DNA of 64,000 nt from Pseudoalteromonas luteoviolacea. Lineage in GTDB: Bacteria > Pseudomonadota > Gammaproteobacteria > Enterobacterales > Alteromonadaceae. The notes under the pieces were generated by a model that saw only the letters and a program-made list of their open reading frames with translations, did no database searches and was not told the origin of the DNA. The stretch covers positions 196,001 through 260,000 of the forward strand of contig NZ_JWIC01000010.1 in the NCBI RefSeq assembly GCF_000814765.1, read 5' to 3'. Shown here piece after piece: positions 34,644 through 42,923 of the stretch (position 1 is the stretch's first letter; every line of letters starts with the position of its first letter). The position numbers were made by a program, and so were the translations under genes.

Positions 34644-35759
34644 ATGTTAAGCGTTATCAAAAGCCTAGTTTTAAAGCTATTTCAACCCAAACAAGTAATG
34701 CTGCGCCAAAATGGCGAAGTTATCTTGTTGACTGTGCCTGCTTGGGTTCAAATTGCCTGTGTATTGTGTTTAATGACGACTTTCGCTTGGCTTAGCTATA
34801 CAACTTCACAATATTTCTCACAAAAAACACACCTGATCGAAATATCAAAAGAAGTCTCGAACAAAGAAGCTGAGTTTCTAAGTAAACAAGCAGCGCTTGA
34901 GGCACAACTTGCTCAACAACGAACACGGATTGCGCAGCTCGATGCCCAACATGCAGTGTTAAACGAATTGATGGCGTCGCTGCCTAATACCATCACAGAA
35001 GGTGACATTAAAGATGATGATTCCACTTCTTCTGATATACCTGAACACAAAGAGGGGCAATTAGACGAAGCTGACTTACACGAAGTGCATACTGATTCAT
35101 TTCATCATCATGCAACTGAGCTAAACGATGCCCAGAGTAGCCTTCTTATGCAGTTGCATCACTTGATTGCCAAAAGAAACGGAGTATTACTTGCCAGTAT
35201 GCAAGAGGCAGGTATAGAAGCAAATACCACCAATAAAGCACAAGGTGGTCCGTATCATCAAGTTCAAAGCGATAACTTGCCAAAAGCCTATCTTAACGCT
35301 ATTGACAGCTCTGTACAGCTAAACCAGCTAGAGAGCTTAGTGCAAAAACTCCCTGCCAGCATGCCAGTAAGAGAAGATAAATATTATATTTCCAGTGCTT
35401 TTGGGTATCGTAAAGACCCGATTAACGGTCGCCGCGCTTACCATAAAGGCGTGGATTTAGCAGGGTGGCACAAAACAGAGATCATCGCACCTGCAGATGG
35501 TACAGTGGTCAGAGCTGGAAAATACGGTGGCTATGGCAAATTTGTTGAAATTCAACATGCCAATGGGATCACGACACGTTACGGACATTTACACACTATT
35601 AAAGTCAAAAAAGGCCAACAAGTTAAGCAATCTGATGTCATTGCTCTTATGGGCAGCACAGGGAGAAGCACCAGTACACACTTGCACTACGAAGTATTAC
35701 AGGATAAAAAGCATATAAACCCTGTTAAACTTGCAAGAGTACTCGAACGTGTTCAATAA
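34644..35759 (+). CDS. Membrane-anchored M23 peptidoglycan endopeptidase
   Basis: The 371-residue protein has one membrane helix (about 32-52), a coiled coil (about 62-108, QAALEAQLAQQRTRIAQLDAQ) and a C-terminal LytM/M23 domain (about 245-350). Zinc ligands are visible: HKGVDLA (HxxxD) and HLHYEV (HxH), with GHLHTIK between. Such proteins cut peptide cross-links in peptidoglycan from the periplasm. The gene overlaps the bactofilin gene by 11 bases. Bactofilin-M23 pairs (for example CcmA-Csd1 of Helicobacter) direct local wall cutting and cell shape, and I infer the same here. Confidence 0.88.
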   Translation: MLSVIKSLVLKLFQPKQVMLRQNGEVILLTVPAWVQIACVLCLMTTFAWLSYTTSQYFSQKTHLIEISKEVSNKEAEFLSKQAALEAQLAQQRTRIAQLDAQHAVLNELMASLPNTITEGDIKDDDSTSSDIPEHKEGQLDEADLHEVHTDSFHHHATELNDAQSSLLMQLHHLIAKRNGVLLASMQEAGIEANTTNKAQGGPYHQVQSDNLPKAYLNAIDSSVQLNQLESLVQKLPASMPVREDKYYISSAFGYRKDPINGRRAYHKGVDLAGWHKTEIIAPADGTVVRAGKYGGYGKFVEIQHANGITTRYGHLHTIKVKKGQQVKQSDVIALMGSTGRSTSTHLHYEVLQDKKHINPVKLARVLERVQ

Positions 35760-36135
35760 ACTAAAAAATAATAAATCCTCAGCGCTCTATGTTGCCATGG
35801 TCTCTCCGAACACCAAAGTGATCGGCGATATTCACTGTGATGGTGAGATTCAAATTGATGGCGTAGTCTGTGGTAATCTCGAAGTCGAACATTTGGTCAT
35901 TGGTGAGCAAGGGGCCATCGAAGGTAATATTAAAGCCACACAGGTCCATGTAAAAGGCACAGTGAATGGTTGCATCACAGCCCAACAAGTTTGTTTAGAG
36001 CCTTCCGCCAAAGTGCATGGCGATATCATTCACGATACCTTGAGCATCGAAGCAGGAGCGCATATTGAGGGTCAGCTCACACACAAGACTGACCTCTCAA
36101 ATGTTACTTCTATTGATAAGCAAGAAAAAGCCTAA
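35749..36135 (+). CDS. Bactofilin
   Basis: Bactofilins are cytoskeletal proteins that polymerise into membrane-bound filaments. The beta-helical core is clear: repeating VIGDIHCDGEIQIDGVVCG, LEVEHLVIGEQGAIEGNI, ATQVHVKGTVNGCI and HGDIIHDTLSIEAGAHIEGQL. I take the GTG at 35749 (MFNKLKNNK, 128 residues), which gives a typical bactofilin N-terminus; a TTG at 35731 is possible. Its start lies inside the end of the M23 gene, so the pair is translationally coupled. It overlaps the end of the convergent DUF4442 gene by four bases. Confidence 0.9.
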   Translation: MFNKLKNNKSSALYVAMVSPNTKVIGDIHCDGEIQIDGVVCGNLEVEHLVIGEQGAIEGNIKATQVHVKGTVNGCITAQQVCLEPSAKVHGDIIHDTLSIEAGAHIEGQLTHKTDLSNVTSIDKQEKA

Positions 36136-36599
36136 TTTCTCTCGGTAATATACATGGTGACATCGGCGTGAAACACCTTCACGCCCTCGGTATTAAATAC
36201 CTCAACTGGCACTATCAAATCCTCTTTATCTTGCCATTGATGTGGCAGTGGGATCACCGCTTCAGCTCGCAAATCACTGTCTGCCTTTTTGAGGTATTGC
36301 ACTGTCATCCCTTTCGGGATCCATCGATGTGTTTGCACAGGCACTGTCGCATCCGTGACTACCCCAGCACACAGCTCTGCCAAATTACACTGGGCAATCG
36401 CATGCACTGTACCAATATGGTTATGCACCGCACGACGATTAGGCATTTGCGCGCAAATACTACCGCTACTTAAATGCGTGATTTTAGGTTTAATAGTCGC
36501 AAAGTAAGGGGCTCTTTTACATACCGCTTTGCTGAATAACCAATTTCCAAAAGGTAGCCAACGAAATTTTTTATAAGTATTTAACAGTGAACTTGCCAT
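36132..36599 (-). CDS. DUF4442 hotdog-fold protein
   Basis: The 155-residue protein has the layout of DUF4442 proteins, a hotdog-fold branch related to PaaI-type thioesterases: KFRWLPFGNWLFSKAVCKRAPYF, then SICAQMPNRRAVHNHIGTVHAIAQCNLAELCAGVV where the HNHIGTVHA/E segment matches the active helix. Substrate is unknown; acyl-CoA hydrolysis is a guess from the fold. It stands alone, convergent with and overlapping bactofilin by four bases. Confidence 0.75.
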   Translation of the reverse strand: MASSLLNTYKKFRWLPFGNWLFSKAVCKRAPYFATIKPKITHLSSGSICAQMPNRRAVHNHIGTVHAIAQCNLAELCAGVVTDATVPVQTHRWIPKGMTVQYLKKADSDLRAEAVIPLPHQWQDKEDLIVPVEVFNTEGVKVFHADVTMYITERN

Positions 36600-36895
36600 A
36601 AACTATCCTGCCTTTTTTGGTTAAACCTAACACATCAGACCAGTTAACTCTAGTGTTATCAGTATATAAAAATATCCATATATCTATACAGGCTATTCAA
36701 GAAGTAAGCGCCTTCTAGAACAAAAAGTACAACAAACAACCTGAGACAATAAAAGGTAAAGCGCTGTTTTAATGATTACTATTCATTCATAATTCTTAGT
36801 AACCCCTTTCGATTAATAAAATATTATTGTATTACGGCGATTTGTCCTGTCTTTTTTTTCTGCGCGCAATACAATAGCGTCGAAAAGGAGACAGC

Positions 36896-38074
36896 ATGCA
36901 ACAGCACACCAGTAAATCACTTATTTTCATCCTAGCCCTTTTGGTTATATTTTGCCCGCTCGGCATTGATTTGTACTTACCCGCCTTTGTCGATATGCAA
37001 AACGCCTTAGCAGTGAGCGAAGCCAAAATCCAGCAGACTGTCAGTATTTATATGCTTGCCGTAGGTCTTGGACAATTGATCGCAGGACCACTCGCAGATA
37101 AATATGGGCGAAAACCAATCGCACTTTCAGGAGTAAGCCTGTTTATGATCGGTGCCGCACTGGCAACAATTGCAGAGTCATGGGAGTCAGTGATGTTTGC
37201 TCGAGTATTTCAGGGGCTCGGCGCATGCGCTACTTTTGTCAGTGCTTTTGCCATTGTACGTGATAGCTTTGGTAACAAAGGCAGTGGGCAAATGATCACT
37301 TATTTAAATGGTATTGTCTGTTTTATCCCTGCACTAGCACCTATTTTAGGCGCGTGGCTCACTATCGAGCTCGGCTGGCGTAGTAACTTCGCATTTTTGT
37401 TTGTTTTTTCAGTACTTGGGCTTATTCTATTGTTTTTTATTTTTAAAGAGACAAAGCCTGAAGACTCCATTTACAAAGGGCACATCTTAGATTTACGCCG
37501 GTTTGGGCCTATGATAAGTAATCCGAAGTTCATGTTTAATGCGTCTATCACTATGGTGTGTATGTCTGCCATGCTCGTCTTTGTGGTTGGTGCGCCAGGC
37601 TGGATAATGTCTCACTTAAATCTACCTATGGCGGACTTTACTTTCTGGTTTGCACTCAATGCATTCATTAGTATCGTGTCCAGTTTTGTTGCACCTCAAT
37701 TTATTAAACGCAACAGCCGCCGTGCATTACAATTTGGCTTAACATTATTTTGTGGTGCGGGCATCATCACAGTCGCCCTACCACATACGGGCGCCGCCAA
37801 TTATATGTTACCAATGTATATCGCATCTATCGGATTTGCTTTTACCATTGGTGCCGCAGCTGGAAACGCACTGGCTGAGTTTCCAAAACAGGCAGGTACA
37901 GCTTCAGCATTAATAGGTCTTATGCAGATGAGTGGCGCTGGACTGCTCGCCGTCTTAACACAGCCACTTGGGCTCATTGCCCCCTTACAATTAGCGTTAC
38001 ACCTATGTTTAGGGTTGCCTTTCTTACTACTGCTATTTTCGAAATATAGACAGGCTTTACACAGTGTCAATTAA
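36896..38074 (+). CDS. Bcr/CflA family drug exporter (MFS)
   Basis: This is an inner-membrane MFS exporter of 392 residues with 12 apparent helices. FCPLGIDLYLPAFVDMQ is the Bcr/CflA signature in helix 1, and GPLADKYGRKPIALSG is the MFS motif A loop; RVFQGLGACATFVSAFAIVRD follows. Members export chloramphenicol, bicyclomycin or sulfonamides with protons; the substrate here is unknown. An AAAGGAGAC ribosome site precedes the ATG, and a terminator follows at 38218. Confidence 0.9.
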   Translation: MQQHTSKSLIFILALLVIFCPLGIDLYLPAFVDMQNALAVSEAKIQQTVSIYMLAVGLGQLIAGPLADKYGRKPIALSGVSLFMIGAALATIAESWESVMFARVFQGLGACATFVSAFAIVRDSFGNKGSGQMITYLNGIVCFIPALAPILGAWLTIELGWRSNFAFLFVFSVLGLILLFFIFKETKPEDSIYKGHILDLRRFGPMISNPKFMFNASITMVCMSAMLVFVVGAPGWIMSHLNLPMADFTFWFALNAFISIVSSFVAPQFIKRNSRRALQFGLTLFCGAGIITVALPHTGAANYMLPMYIASIGFAFTIGAAAGNALAEFPKQAGTASALIGLMQMSGAGLLAVLTQPLGLIAPLQLALHLCLGLPFLLLLFSKYRQALHSVN

Positions 38075-38217
38075 CATGACATTTTTTCTATTCCGTCGTA
38101 AATCTGTCATATGAGAAAGGTAGACTGTTTCTAATAGCTACACAGGCTGTTGTTTGGAAGGCATAGTACTTCTTTTTAGCATTTATTTATATCGAATCAA
38201 TATCCCCCAACCTTGTT

Positions 38218-38244
38218 ATGCGGGTTTGATAACCCGCATAGTTT
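38218..38244 (+). terminator. Terminator after the Bcr/CflA gene
   Basis: ATGCGGGTT (38218-38226), TGAT loop and AACCCGCAT (38231-38239) followed by AGTTTTT form a strong rho-independent terminator, though it lies about 145 bases past the stop codon. Confidence 0.8.
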
Positions 38245-38323
38245 TTAAAAATTGCAATAAAACAGTTTCAATCTTTTTCCGAGTGATTAAACTAGCCTCT
38301 AACTGTATTACATTTAATCTACT

Positions 38324-38962
38324 ATGCTAAATCCTGAATTTTTAATTTCATTCCTATTTGCAAGCTTCATCATAGCCGTGGCTCCAGGGCCTTCAAATGC
38401 ATTCTTGATGGCGCAAACCTTTACTCATGGTAAAACGGCTGGTATGCAAAGCGCACTTGGCTTTGCACTCGGTGGAGTGGTACACACTATTTTTGCCGTA
38501 GTAGGACTATCTGCTATTTTAAAAGCATCCGAGACGGCATACACGGCAGTCCAGTATCTCGGAGCGGCATATTTGGCCTACCTAGGGGTCATGACATTCA
38601 AAGCCACCATGTCCAAAACACATGAAGAGCAAGCTGAGAGTGAAGATAGCACGGCAAGTAAATCAAACCAGAATGTGACTTTTCAAGCCATGATGACCGA
38701 AGTGCTCAACCCAAAGGTCGCACTCTTTTTTATCGCCTTTATCCCACAGTTTGTCGATACTAGTTTAAATACATCTACAACCGTTCAATTGGCATTGTTT
38801 GGTCTACTCTATCCCATATTGGCTTTCCCTGTTGATTGTGTGTATGTGTATGGTGGAGATAAAATTGCAGGCTATTTTCGCACGCACCCCAATGCACCTA
38901 TTTGGATAGATAGAATTTCAGCAGCCATCTTTATCGCATTAGCTGTGAACCTTCTACTGTAA
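38324..38962 (+). CDS. LysE/RhtB family amino acid exporter
   Basis: The 212-residue membrane protein has about six helices and the family N-terminal motif VAPGPSNAFLMAQTFTHGKTAGM followed by ALGFALGGVVHTIFAVVG, and later EVLNPKVALFFIAFIPQFV, both highly typical of LysE/RhtB exporters. Substrates in the family are lysine, threonine, homoserine lactone and other amino acids; none is indicated here. No strong Shine-Dalgarno is evident. It precedes mgsA by eight bases, so they are probably co-transcribed. Confidence 0.9.
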   Translation: MLNPEFLISFLFASFIIAVAPGPSNAFLMAQTFTHGKTAGMQSALGFALGGVVHTIFAVVGLSAILKASETAYTAVQYLGAAYLAYLGVMTFKATMSKTHEEQAESEDSTASKSNQNVTFQAMMTEVLNPKVALFFIAFIPQFVDTSLNTSTTVQLALFGLLYPILAFPVDCVYVYGGDKIAGYFRTHPNAPIWIDRISAAIFIALAVNLLL

Positions 38963-38970
38963 GGAAATAT

Positions 38971-39429
38971 ATGAAATTTACAAAGGTAAACATACCTGCC
39001 AAAAAACACATCGCGCTAGTTGCTCATGACGGTAAAAAAACAGCAATGGTGACATGGTGTCAAACACACAAAACCACACTACAACAGCATACTTTAAGTG
39101 CCACCGGAACAACGGGTGCACTTATCAAATCTAAAACCGGATTGGCAGTATCACCACTCCTCAGTGGACCTATGGGTGGAGATCAACAAATTGGCGCAAA
39201 AATCGCTGAGCAGCAAATTGACATGCTGATATTCTTTTGGGATCCCCTGTCACCTCAACCTCACGACCCTGATGTAAAAGCGCTCTTACGGCTGGCCGCC
39301 GTGTGGAATATTCCAGTGGCATGTAATGAAGCCAGCGCAGATATGCTGCTGACTTCAACTTATATGAATGAAGAATTACCAAGAGCTCAGCCTGACTACT
39401 CAGATTATATTGCTACCAGAAGTCGCTAG
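38971..39429 (+). CDS. mgsA: Methylglyoxal synthase
   Basis: MgsA converts dihydroxyacetone phosphate into methylglyoxal and phosphate, a bypass of lower glycolysis when phosphate is short. The 152 residues show the family motifs: IALVAHDGKK at the N-terminus, ATGTTGALI, LSGPMGGDQQIGA with the catalytic Asp, and LIFFWDPLSPQPHDPDVKALLRLA. A final CNEASADML replaces the more usual CN.ATAD. A TAAGGAAATAT ribosome site lies before the ATG. It follows the LysE gene closely and overlaps the end of the convergent YegD-like gene by four bases. Confidence 0.95.
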   Translation: MKFTKVNIPAKKHIALVAHDGKKTAMVTWCQTHKTTLQQHTLSATGTTGALIKSKTGLAVSPLLSGPMGGDQQIGAKIAEQQIDMLIFFWDPLSPQPHDPDVKALLRLAAVWNIPVACNEASADMLLTSTYMNEELPRAQPDYSDYIATRSR

Positions 39430-40787
39430 CGATAAATGCGCTCAGCCCACTTAGTAAGCCCTGCGGTGACGCTACCAAAGTTGTCACCATTCAACATAGG
39501 AATATCACCCAATGCCGTTTGTAATGCATTTTTCAGTAATGGTGATTGCGCACTCCCCCCAGTGAGATAAATGATATCCGGCCGAGTACCCGCATCCAAA
39601 ATAGCTTGCTCAGCGAGCGAGACCACTTGTTGCAAACTCGTCTCAATGGAGTCTGTTAACTGCGTAAGATCAATATCTTGCATCAAGGCCTGCTCGATAA
39701 ATGATAAATCGACTTGATGAGAGCTGACTTCACTCAACGCTATTTTCGCAAGTTCTGCTTGCCTAACAAACTGATGAGTCATTTTGTTTTCTTGGATCAC
39801 TTGCAAGCGCTTAAGCTTCTCTGGTTCATTGACATCACGCAGCATTGCCTTCAACTCTCGGCTGAACCCACCACTATAAAAATCACTCTGCAATTGGATA
39901 TCATTGATTTTACATGCTTGCCAAAAAGCTTGTTTTGGCAGCGGTAGCCCCGATTTAAACTGTCCACCTAGACCACATACTGGCATTAATTTATGAAAAG
40001 CCAGTGCAATATCTAAATCATTTCCACCAATACGCTTACCTGTGTGAGCCAAAAAATGTGTACTACGATCAGTACATTCTCTATAACTTGGCCCCATTTG
40101 CACAAATGAGCAATCGCTTGTTCCGCCACCAATATCTACAACAAGCACTTTTTGGTCCTGTTGTAGATCTGACTCAAAGTCTATACCTGCAGCCAATGGC
40201 TCATATAAAAACTCGACATCCGTAAAGCCTGCTCGCTTTGCCGCTGTGGTCAAAATAGACAGCGCCTGTTGATTACTCTGCTCTCCACCTACAGCCTGAA
40301 AGTTGACTGGTCGACCGATCACAGTATGCGTCAGCGATACCCCCAAGTGACGTTCAGCTCGTGCTTTGAGCTCCATAATCATGGTCGTTGCAATATCTTC
40401 AAAAAACGCGATTTGCTCAGGCTTAAGTCCAATCGCCCCAAAAAAAGATTTAGGAGATTTAACAAAGTAGCCTTCTTCCGGCATAGAAATGTATTCTTCA
40501 ATCGCTTCTTGGCCAACAAATACACCACTCTCTTGAGGCATCAAATCTAAGTCGCTTCGAGCAAATTGTGCGCCTTTCAATATGCCACCTCTGTGCGATC
40601 TATACTCTGATTGCGCACTTTGTTGAATTCCTTTTGCAACATACTCAGAGATCAATGAATTATGAAGTGCATATAGTGTTGAAGGAAGGTAATGTTTTGA
40701 ATTTTCCAAAGGCACCAACTCCACAGCCCCTGAACGCATCACACCCATCGCACAATTTGAGCTACCATAATCAAATCCAACGACCAT
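39426..40787 (-). CDS. yegD: YegD-like Hsp70-family protein
   Basis: The product resembles YegD, an actin-like ATPase of the Hsp70 superfamily that lacks the substrate-binding tail of DnaK. I chose the ATG at 40787 (453 residues) because GAGG lies six bases upstream and VVGFDYGSSNCAMGVM is the phosphate-1 motif at the expected position; the frame stays open 14 codons further. Other actin-fold motifs are LYEPLAAGIDFE, VLVVDIGGGTSDCSF (phosphate 2) and IIYLTGGSAQSPLLKNAL (adenosine). The client is unknown. It stands convergent to mgsA. Confidence 0.88.
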   Translation of the reverse strand: MVVGFDYGSSNCAMGVMRSGAVELVPLENSKHYLPSTLYALHNSLISEYVAKGIQQSAQSEYRSHRGGILKGAQFARSDLDLMPQESGVFVGQEAIEEYISMPEEGYFVKSPKSFFGAIGLKPEQIAFFEDIATTMIMELKARAERHLGVSLTHTVIGRPVNFQAVGGEQSNQQALSILTTAAKRAGFTDVEFLYEPLAAGIDFESDLQQDQKVLVVDIGGGTSDCSFVQMGPSYRECTDRSTHFLAHTGKRIGGNDLDIALAFHKLMPVCGLGGQFKSGLPLPKQAFWQACKINDIQLQSDFYSGGFSRELKAMLRDVNEPEKLKRLQVIQENKMTHQFVRQAELAKIALSEVSSHQVDLSFIEQALMQDIDLTQLTDSIETSLQQVVSLAEQAILDAGTRPDIIYLTGGSAQSPLLKNALQTALGDIPMLNGDNFGSVTAGLTKWAERIYR

Positions 40788-40859
40788 TCTTACCTCACAT
40801 TCACTACAAAAAAGGACGAAATTTACCATAGCTCATTTAGATTTGAAAGAATATCGTCC

Positions 40860-41702
40860 TTATAACGACCCGCGGATCCTTAGAAAGCTGGCAAATCTTG
40901 GTTTTCCATATCGTGTAAGTCCTTGGTACTGAAACGTAATTGTACTGCCAATGGGTGGGGGAGACTTGCGCAGCTCATCTGTAAAACCGGTGCCAATATT
41001 AAACGTTACTCCTTCCATCGTTTTTACCGTAATCGCGCCCATCATACCTTGATATTTCCCTTTACCAGGTAAATGTGCCATCACGATAGCTTCCGCATCA
41101 AACTTAGGCTTGTATTTGAGTATCTGGGCTGTTCTGCCCGCCTGATGGGTTGCTTGTTTTTCGTGTAACATCACTCCTTCCCCACCTCTCAGTAGGACCT
41201 GATTATAAAAGTCATCTAAGTGCGCTTTTGTTTTAAAATGATACTGTGGAATAGGTTTAATATGAATGCTGTGTAAACCGTTGACAATACCTTGGTATTT
41301 TTGAAAACGTTGCTCAAATGTCAGCATCGGATCTGGCGCATCAAAAATCAGATAATGGACTTGTTGCCAATTGTCATGATCTGGCACCTTCCTGCGCACT
41401 AAACTGCTGACAAACGCAAAGTTGTTATACCCTGCCCATAACTCTCCATCCAACCAGCGATTAGGTAATACTGCGGTAAACCATTTCGGGGCATGAATAA
41501 TACGTCCAGTGCGAGTTTTGAGCTGCTTCCCATCCCAGATTGCACGCACACCATCGTACTTTTCACTGACCAAGTACTCGCTCACTGGCTTTTGTTGTTC
41601 ATATACTTTGGCAAGTTGTACATCCGGTGCAGAATTTGAAAAAGAAAACGGGCTGGCGAAAAAAGTAATGACTATAAACAGCCAAAAAAAGATGTGTTTC
41701 AT
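40860..41702 (-). CDS. ligE: Periplasmic ATP-dependent DNA ligase (Lig E type)
   Basis: Lig E is a minimal ATP-dependent ligase of Gram-negatives that carries a signal peptide. Here residues about 1-24 are a signal peptide. Motif I is SEKYDGVRAIWDG with the AMP-accepting Lys48; GRIIHAP, WLDGELWAG (motif III), GGEGVMLH (motif IV) and ILKYKPKFDAEA (motif V with two lysines) follow in order, then a short OB domain to residue 280. It seals nicked DNA, presumably in the periplasm, perhaps on DNA taken up during transformation or in extracellular matrix. Monocistronic. Confidence 0.9.
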   Translation of the reverse strand: MKHIFFWLFIVITFFASPFSFSNSAPDVQLAKVYEQQKPVSEYLVSEKYDGVRAIWDGKQLKTRTGRIIHAPKWFTAVLPNRWLDGELWAGYNNFAFVSSLVRRKVPDHDNWQQVHYLIFDAPDPMLTFEQRFQKYQGIVNGLHSIHIKPIPQYHFKTKAHLDDFYNQVLLRGGEGVMLHEKQATHQAGRTAQILKYKPKFDAEAIVMAHLPGKGKYQGMMGAITVKTMEGVTFNIGTGFTDELRKSPPPIGSTITFQYQGLTRYGKPRFASFLRIRGSL

Positions 41703-41815
41703 GCTACTTTCCTTTGCAGATAAAAACAGACAATAACGGCCATCACGATTAAAACCTCTTATTCGTGTTTCAGTGGCTCTTATTTAAAGTAGCATCTTTA
41801 ATCAACTTGTACAGT

Positions 41816-42469
41816 TTAGCTTGGTTTTACTATATCCTGCCACATTGCTGCCAAGCTCTCACATCGCCATGTTGCTTTTGAAAAGTCTTGCCCTGCTGAG
41901 TGTAGATGTGAGATCACCACCGTTTTCACCCCTGCTGAGACGGCAGATGTAAGCCCTGTTTGTGAGTCTTCAACTGCTATGGCATCCTGTGCGCTAATAT
42001 TGAGTTTAGCCATTGCTAAACAATAGGGTTCAGGGTGTGGCTTAGGATCAGTTACATCATCCTTGCAGACAATGCACTCAAAAAACTCTAACAAACCATA
42101 ATATGTTAGCACGGGCAAAGCTTCATCTCGCGTACTACCAGTGACCAATGCCAATTTGTAATGCTGTGAACAAAGAGAGAGGACATCGATAGCATGCGGC
42201 ATCAGTTTAGGCTTTTGACTGGCAGCAGTCTCAACAAATTGAAGGTTTTTTAGCTTCGCAAGCTCAGTCCCTGACTGAGGAAGGTTGTAGCGTTGCTGCA
42301 AAATATGGCCTGTTTTGACAGTCGGCACACCTGAGAACTCATCACAAAATTCAGCTTCGCTAATTAAGATATCATAGGGTGCAAGCACCTTACACCAACT
42401 GGCGTAATGGAGCGCCTCTGAGTCTACCAACGTACCATCAAAATCGAATAATATTGCCTGTAAACCCAT
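41816..42469 (-). CDS. HAD-IA family phosphatase (beta-phosphoglucomutase-like)
   Basis: The 217-residue enzyme has all HAD motifs: ILFDFDGTLVDSE with the nucleophile DFD near the start, LALVTGSTRDEAL (motif II Thr), KPHPEPY (motif III Lys) and VEDSQTGLTSAVSAG (motif IV). The cap domain matches the phosphoglucomutase/phosphatase subgroup. Likely a sugar-phosphate or nucleotide phosphatase; the substrate cannot be read from sequence. I use the ATG at 42469 because AAGGAG lies five to six bases upstream; a GTG two codons earlier is too close to it. It sits 20 bases after a small gene (42489) on the same strand and is probably co-transcribed. Confidence 0.88.
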   Translation of the reverse strand: MGLQAILFDFDGTLVDSEALHYASWCKVLAPYDILISEAEFCDEFSGVPTVKTGHILQQRYNLPQSGTELAKLKNLQFVETAASQKPKLMPHAIDVLSLCSQHYKLALVTGSTRDEALPVLTYYGLLEFFECIVCKDDVTDPKPHPEPYCLAMAKLNISAQDAIAVEDSQTGLTSAVSAGVKTVVISHLHSAGQDFSKATWRCESLAAMWQDIVKPS

Positions 42470-42488
42470 AAACACTCCTTATTTTTAA

Positions 42489-42788
42489 TTAACCTTTTAA
42501 TGCAGTTGGTGGTTCTGCATATGCTTCTTCGCCTGTATCTAATTCTACTAATTCATAACCACGTTGTTTACGAACAACTTTTAATACTGGCTTTTCAAAA
42601 GCAGACTTTAACCTATCAGCATCCGCTTGCAATTCTTCAATTGTATGACCAAAAGGAGCGGCACCTGTCTCTGACCAATTAGTCACCTTACCATTGATAT
42701 TGTATTCAACTTCATGAATTTGGTATAGCGGTGACTCACTATCTTTACCTTCACAAAAAATCACGCGATAGTTCCAAAATCCAGACAT
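42489..42788 (-). CDS. Small conserved-looking protein of unknown function
   Basis: The product is 99 residues with no signal peptide or membrane segment. It begins MSGFWNYRVIFCEGKDSESP and has LYQIHEVEYNINGKVTNWSE and then a helix (TIEELQADADRLKSAFEKP), an alpha-beta arrangement. A GAGGAG ribosome site lies before the ATG. I do not recognise a family. It is just upstream of the HAD phosphatase gene, so the two may form one unit. Confidence 0.7.
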   Translation of the reverse strand: MSGFWNYRVIFCEGKDSESPLYQIHEVEYNINGKVTNWSETGAAPFGHTIEELQADADRLKSAFEKPVLKVVRKQRGYELVELDTGEEAYAEPPTALKG

Positions 42789-42860
42789 GTTTGACTCCTC
42801 TTACTTAAACTACGATGCGACTGTATCAGCTAATTCAGACAGTTGCATTAAAGAAATAAA

Positions 42861-42900
42861 AAACCCGTGTTATTTATCCAATAACACGGGTTTAAAAAGT
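42861..42900. terminator. Strong terminator after the TonB-dependent receptor gene
   Basis: AAACCCGTGTTAT (42861-42873) pairs perfectly with ATAACACGGGTTT (42881-42893) around a 7-base loop. On the minus strand it is followed by more T, so it ends the receptor gene transcript. Confidence 0.9.
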
Positions 42901-42923
42901 TATCTATTCACTTCAACTAATAA

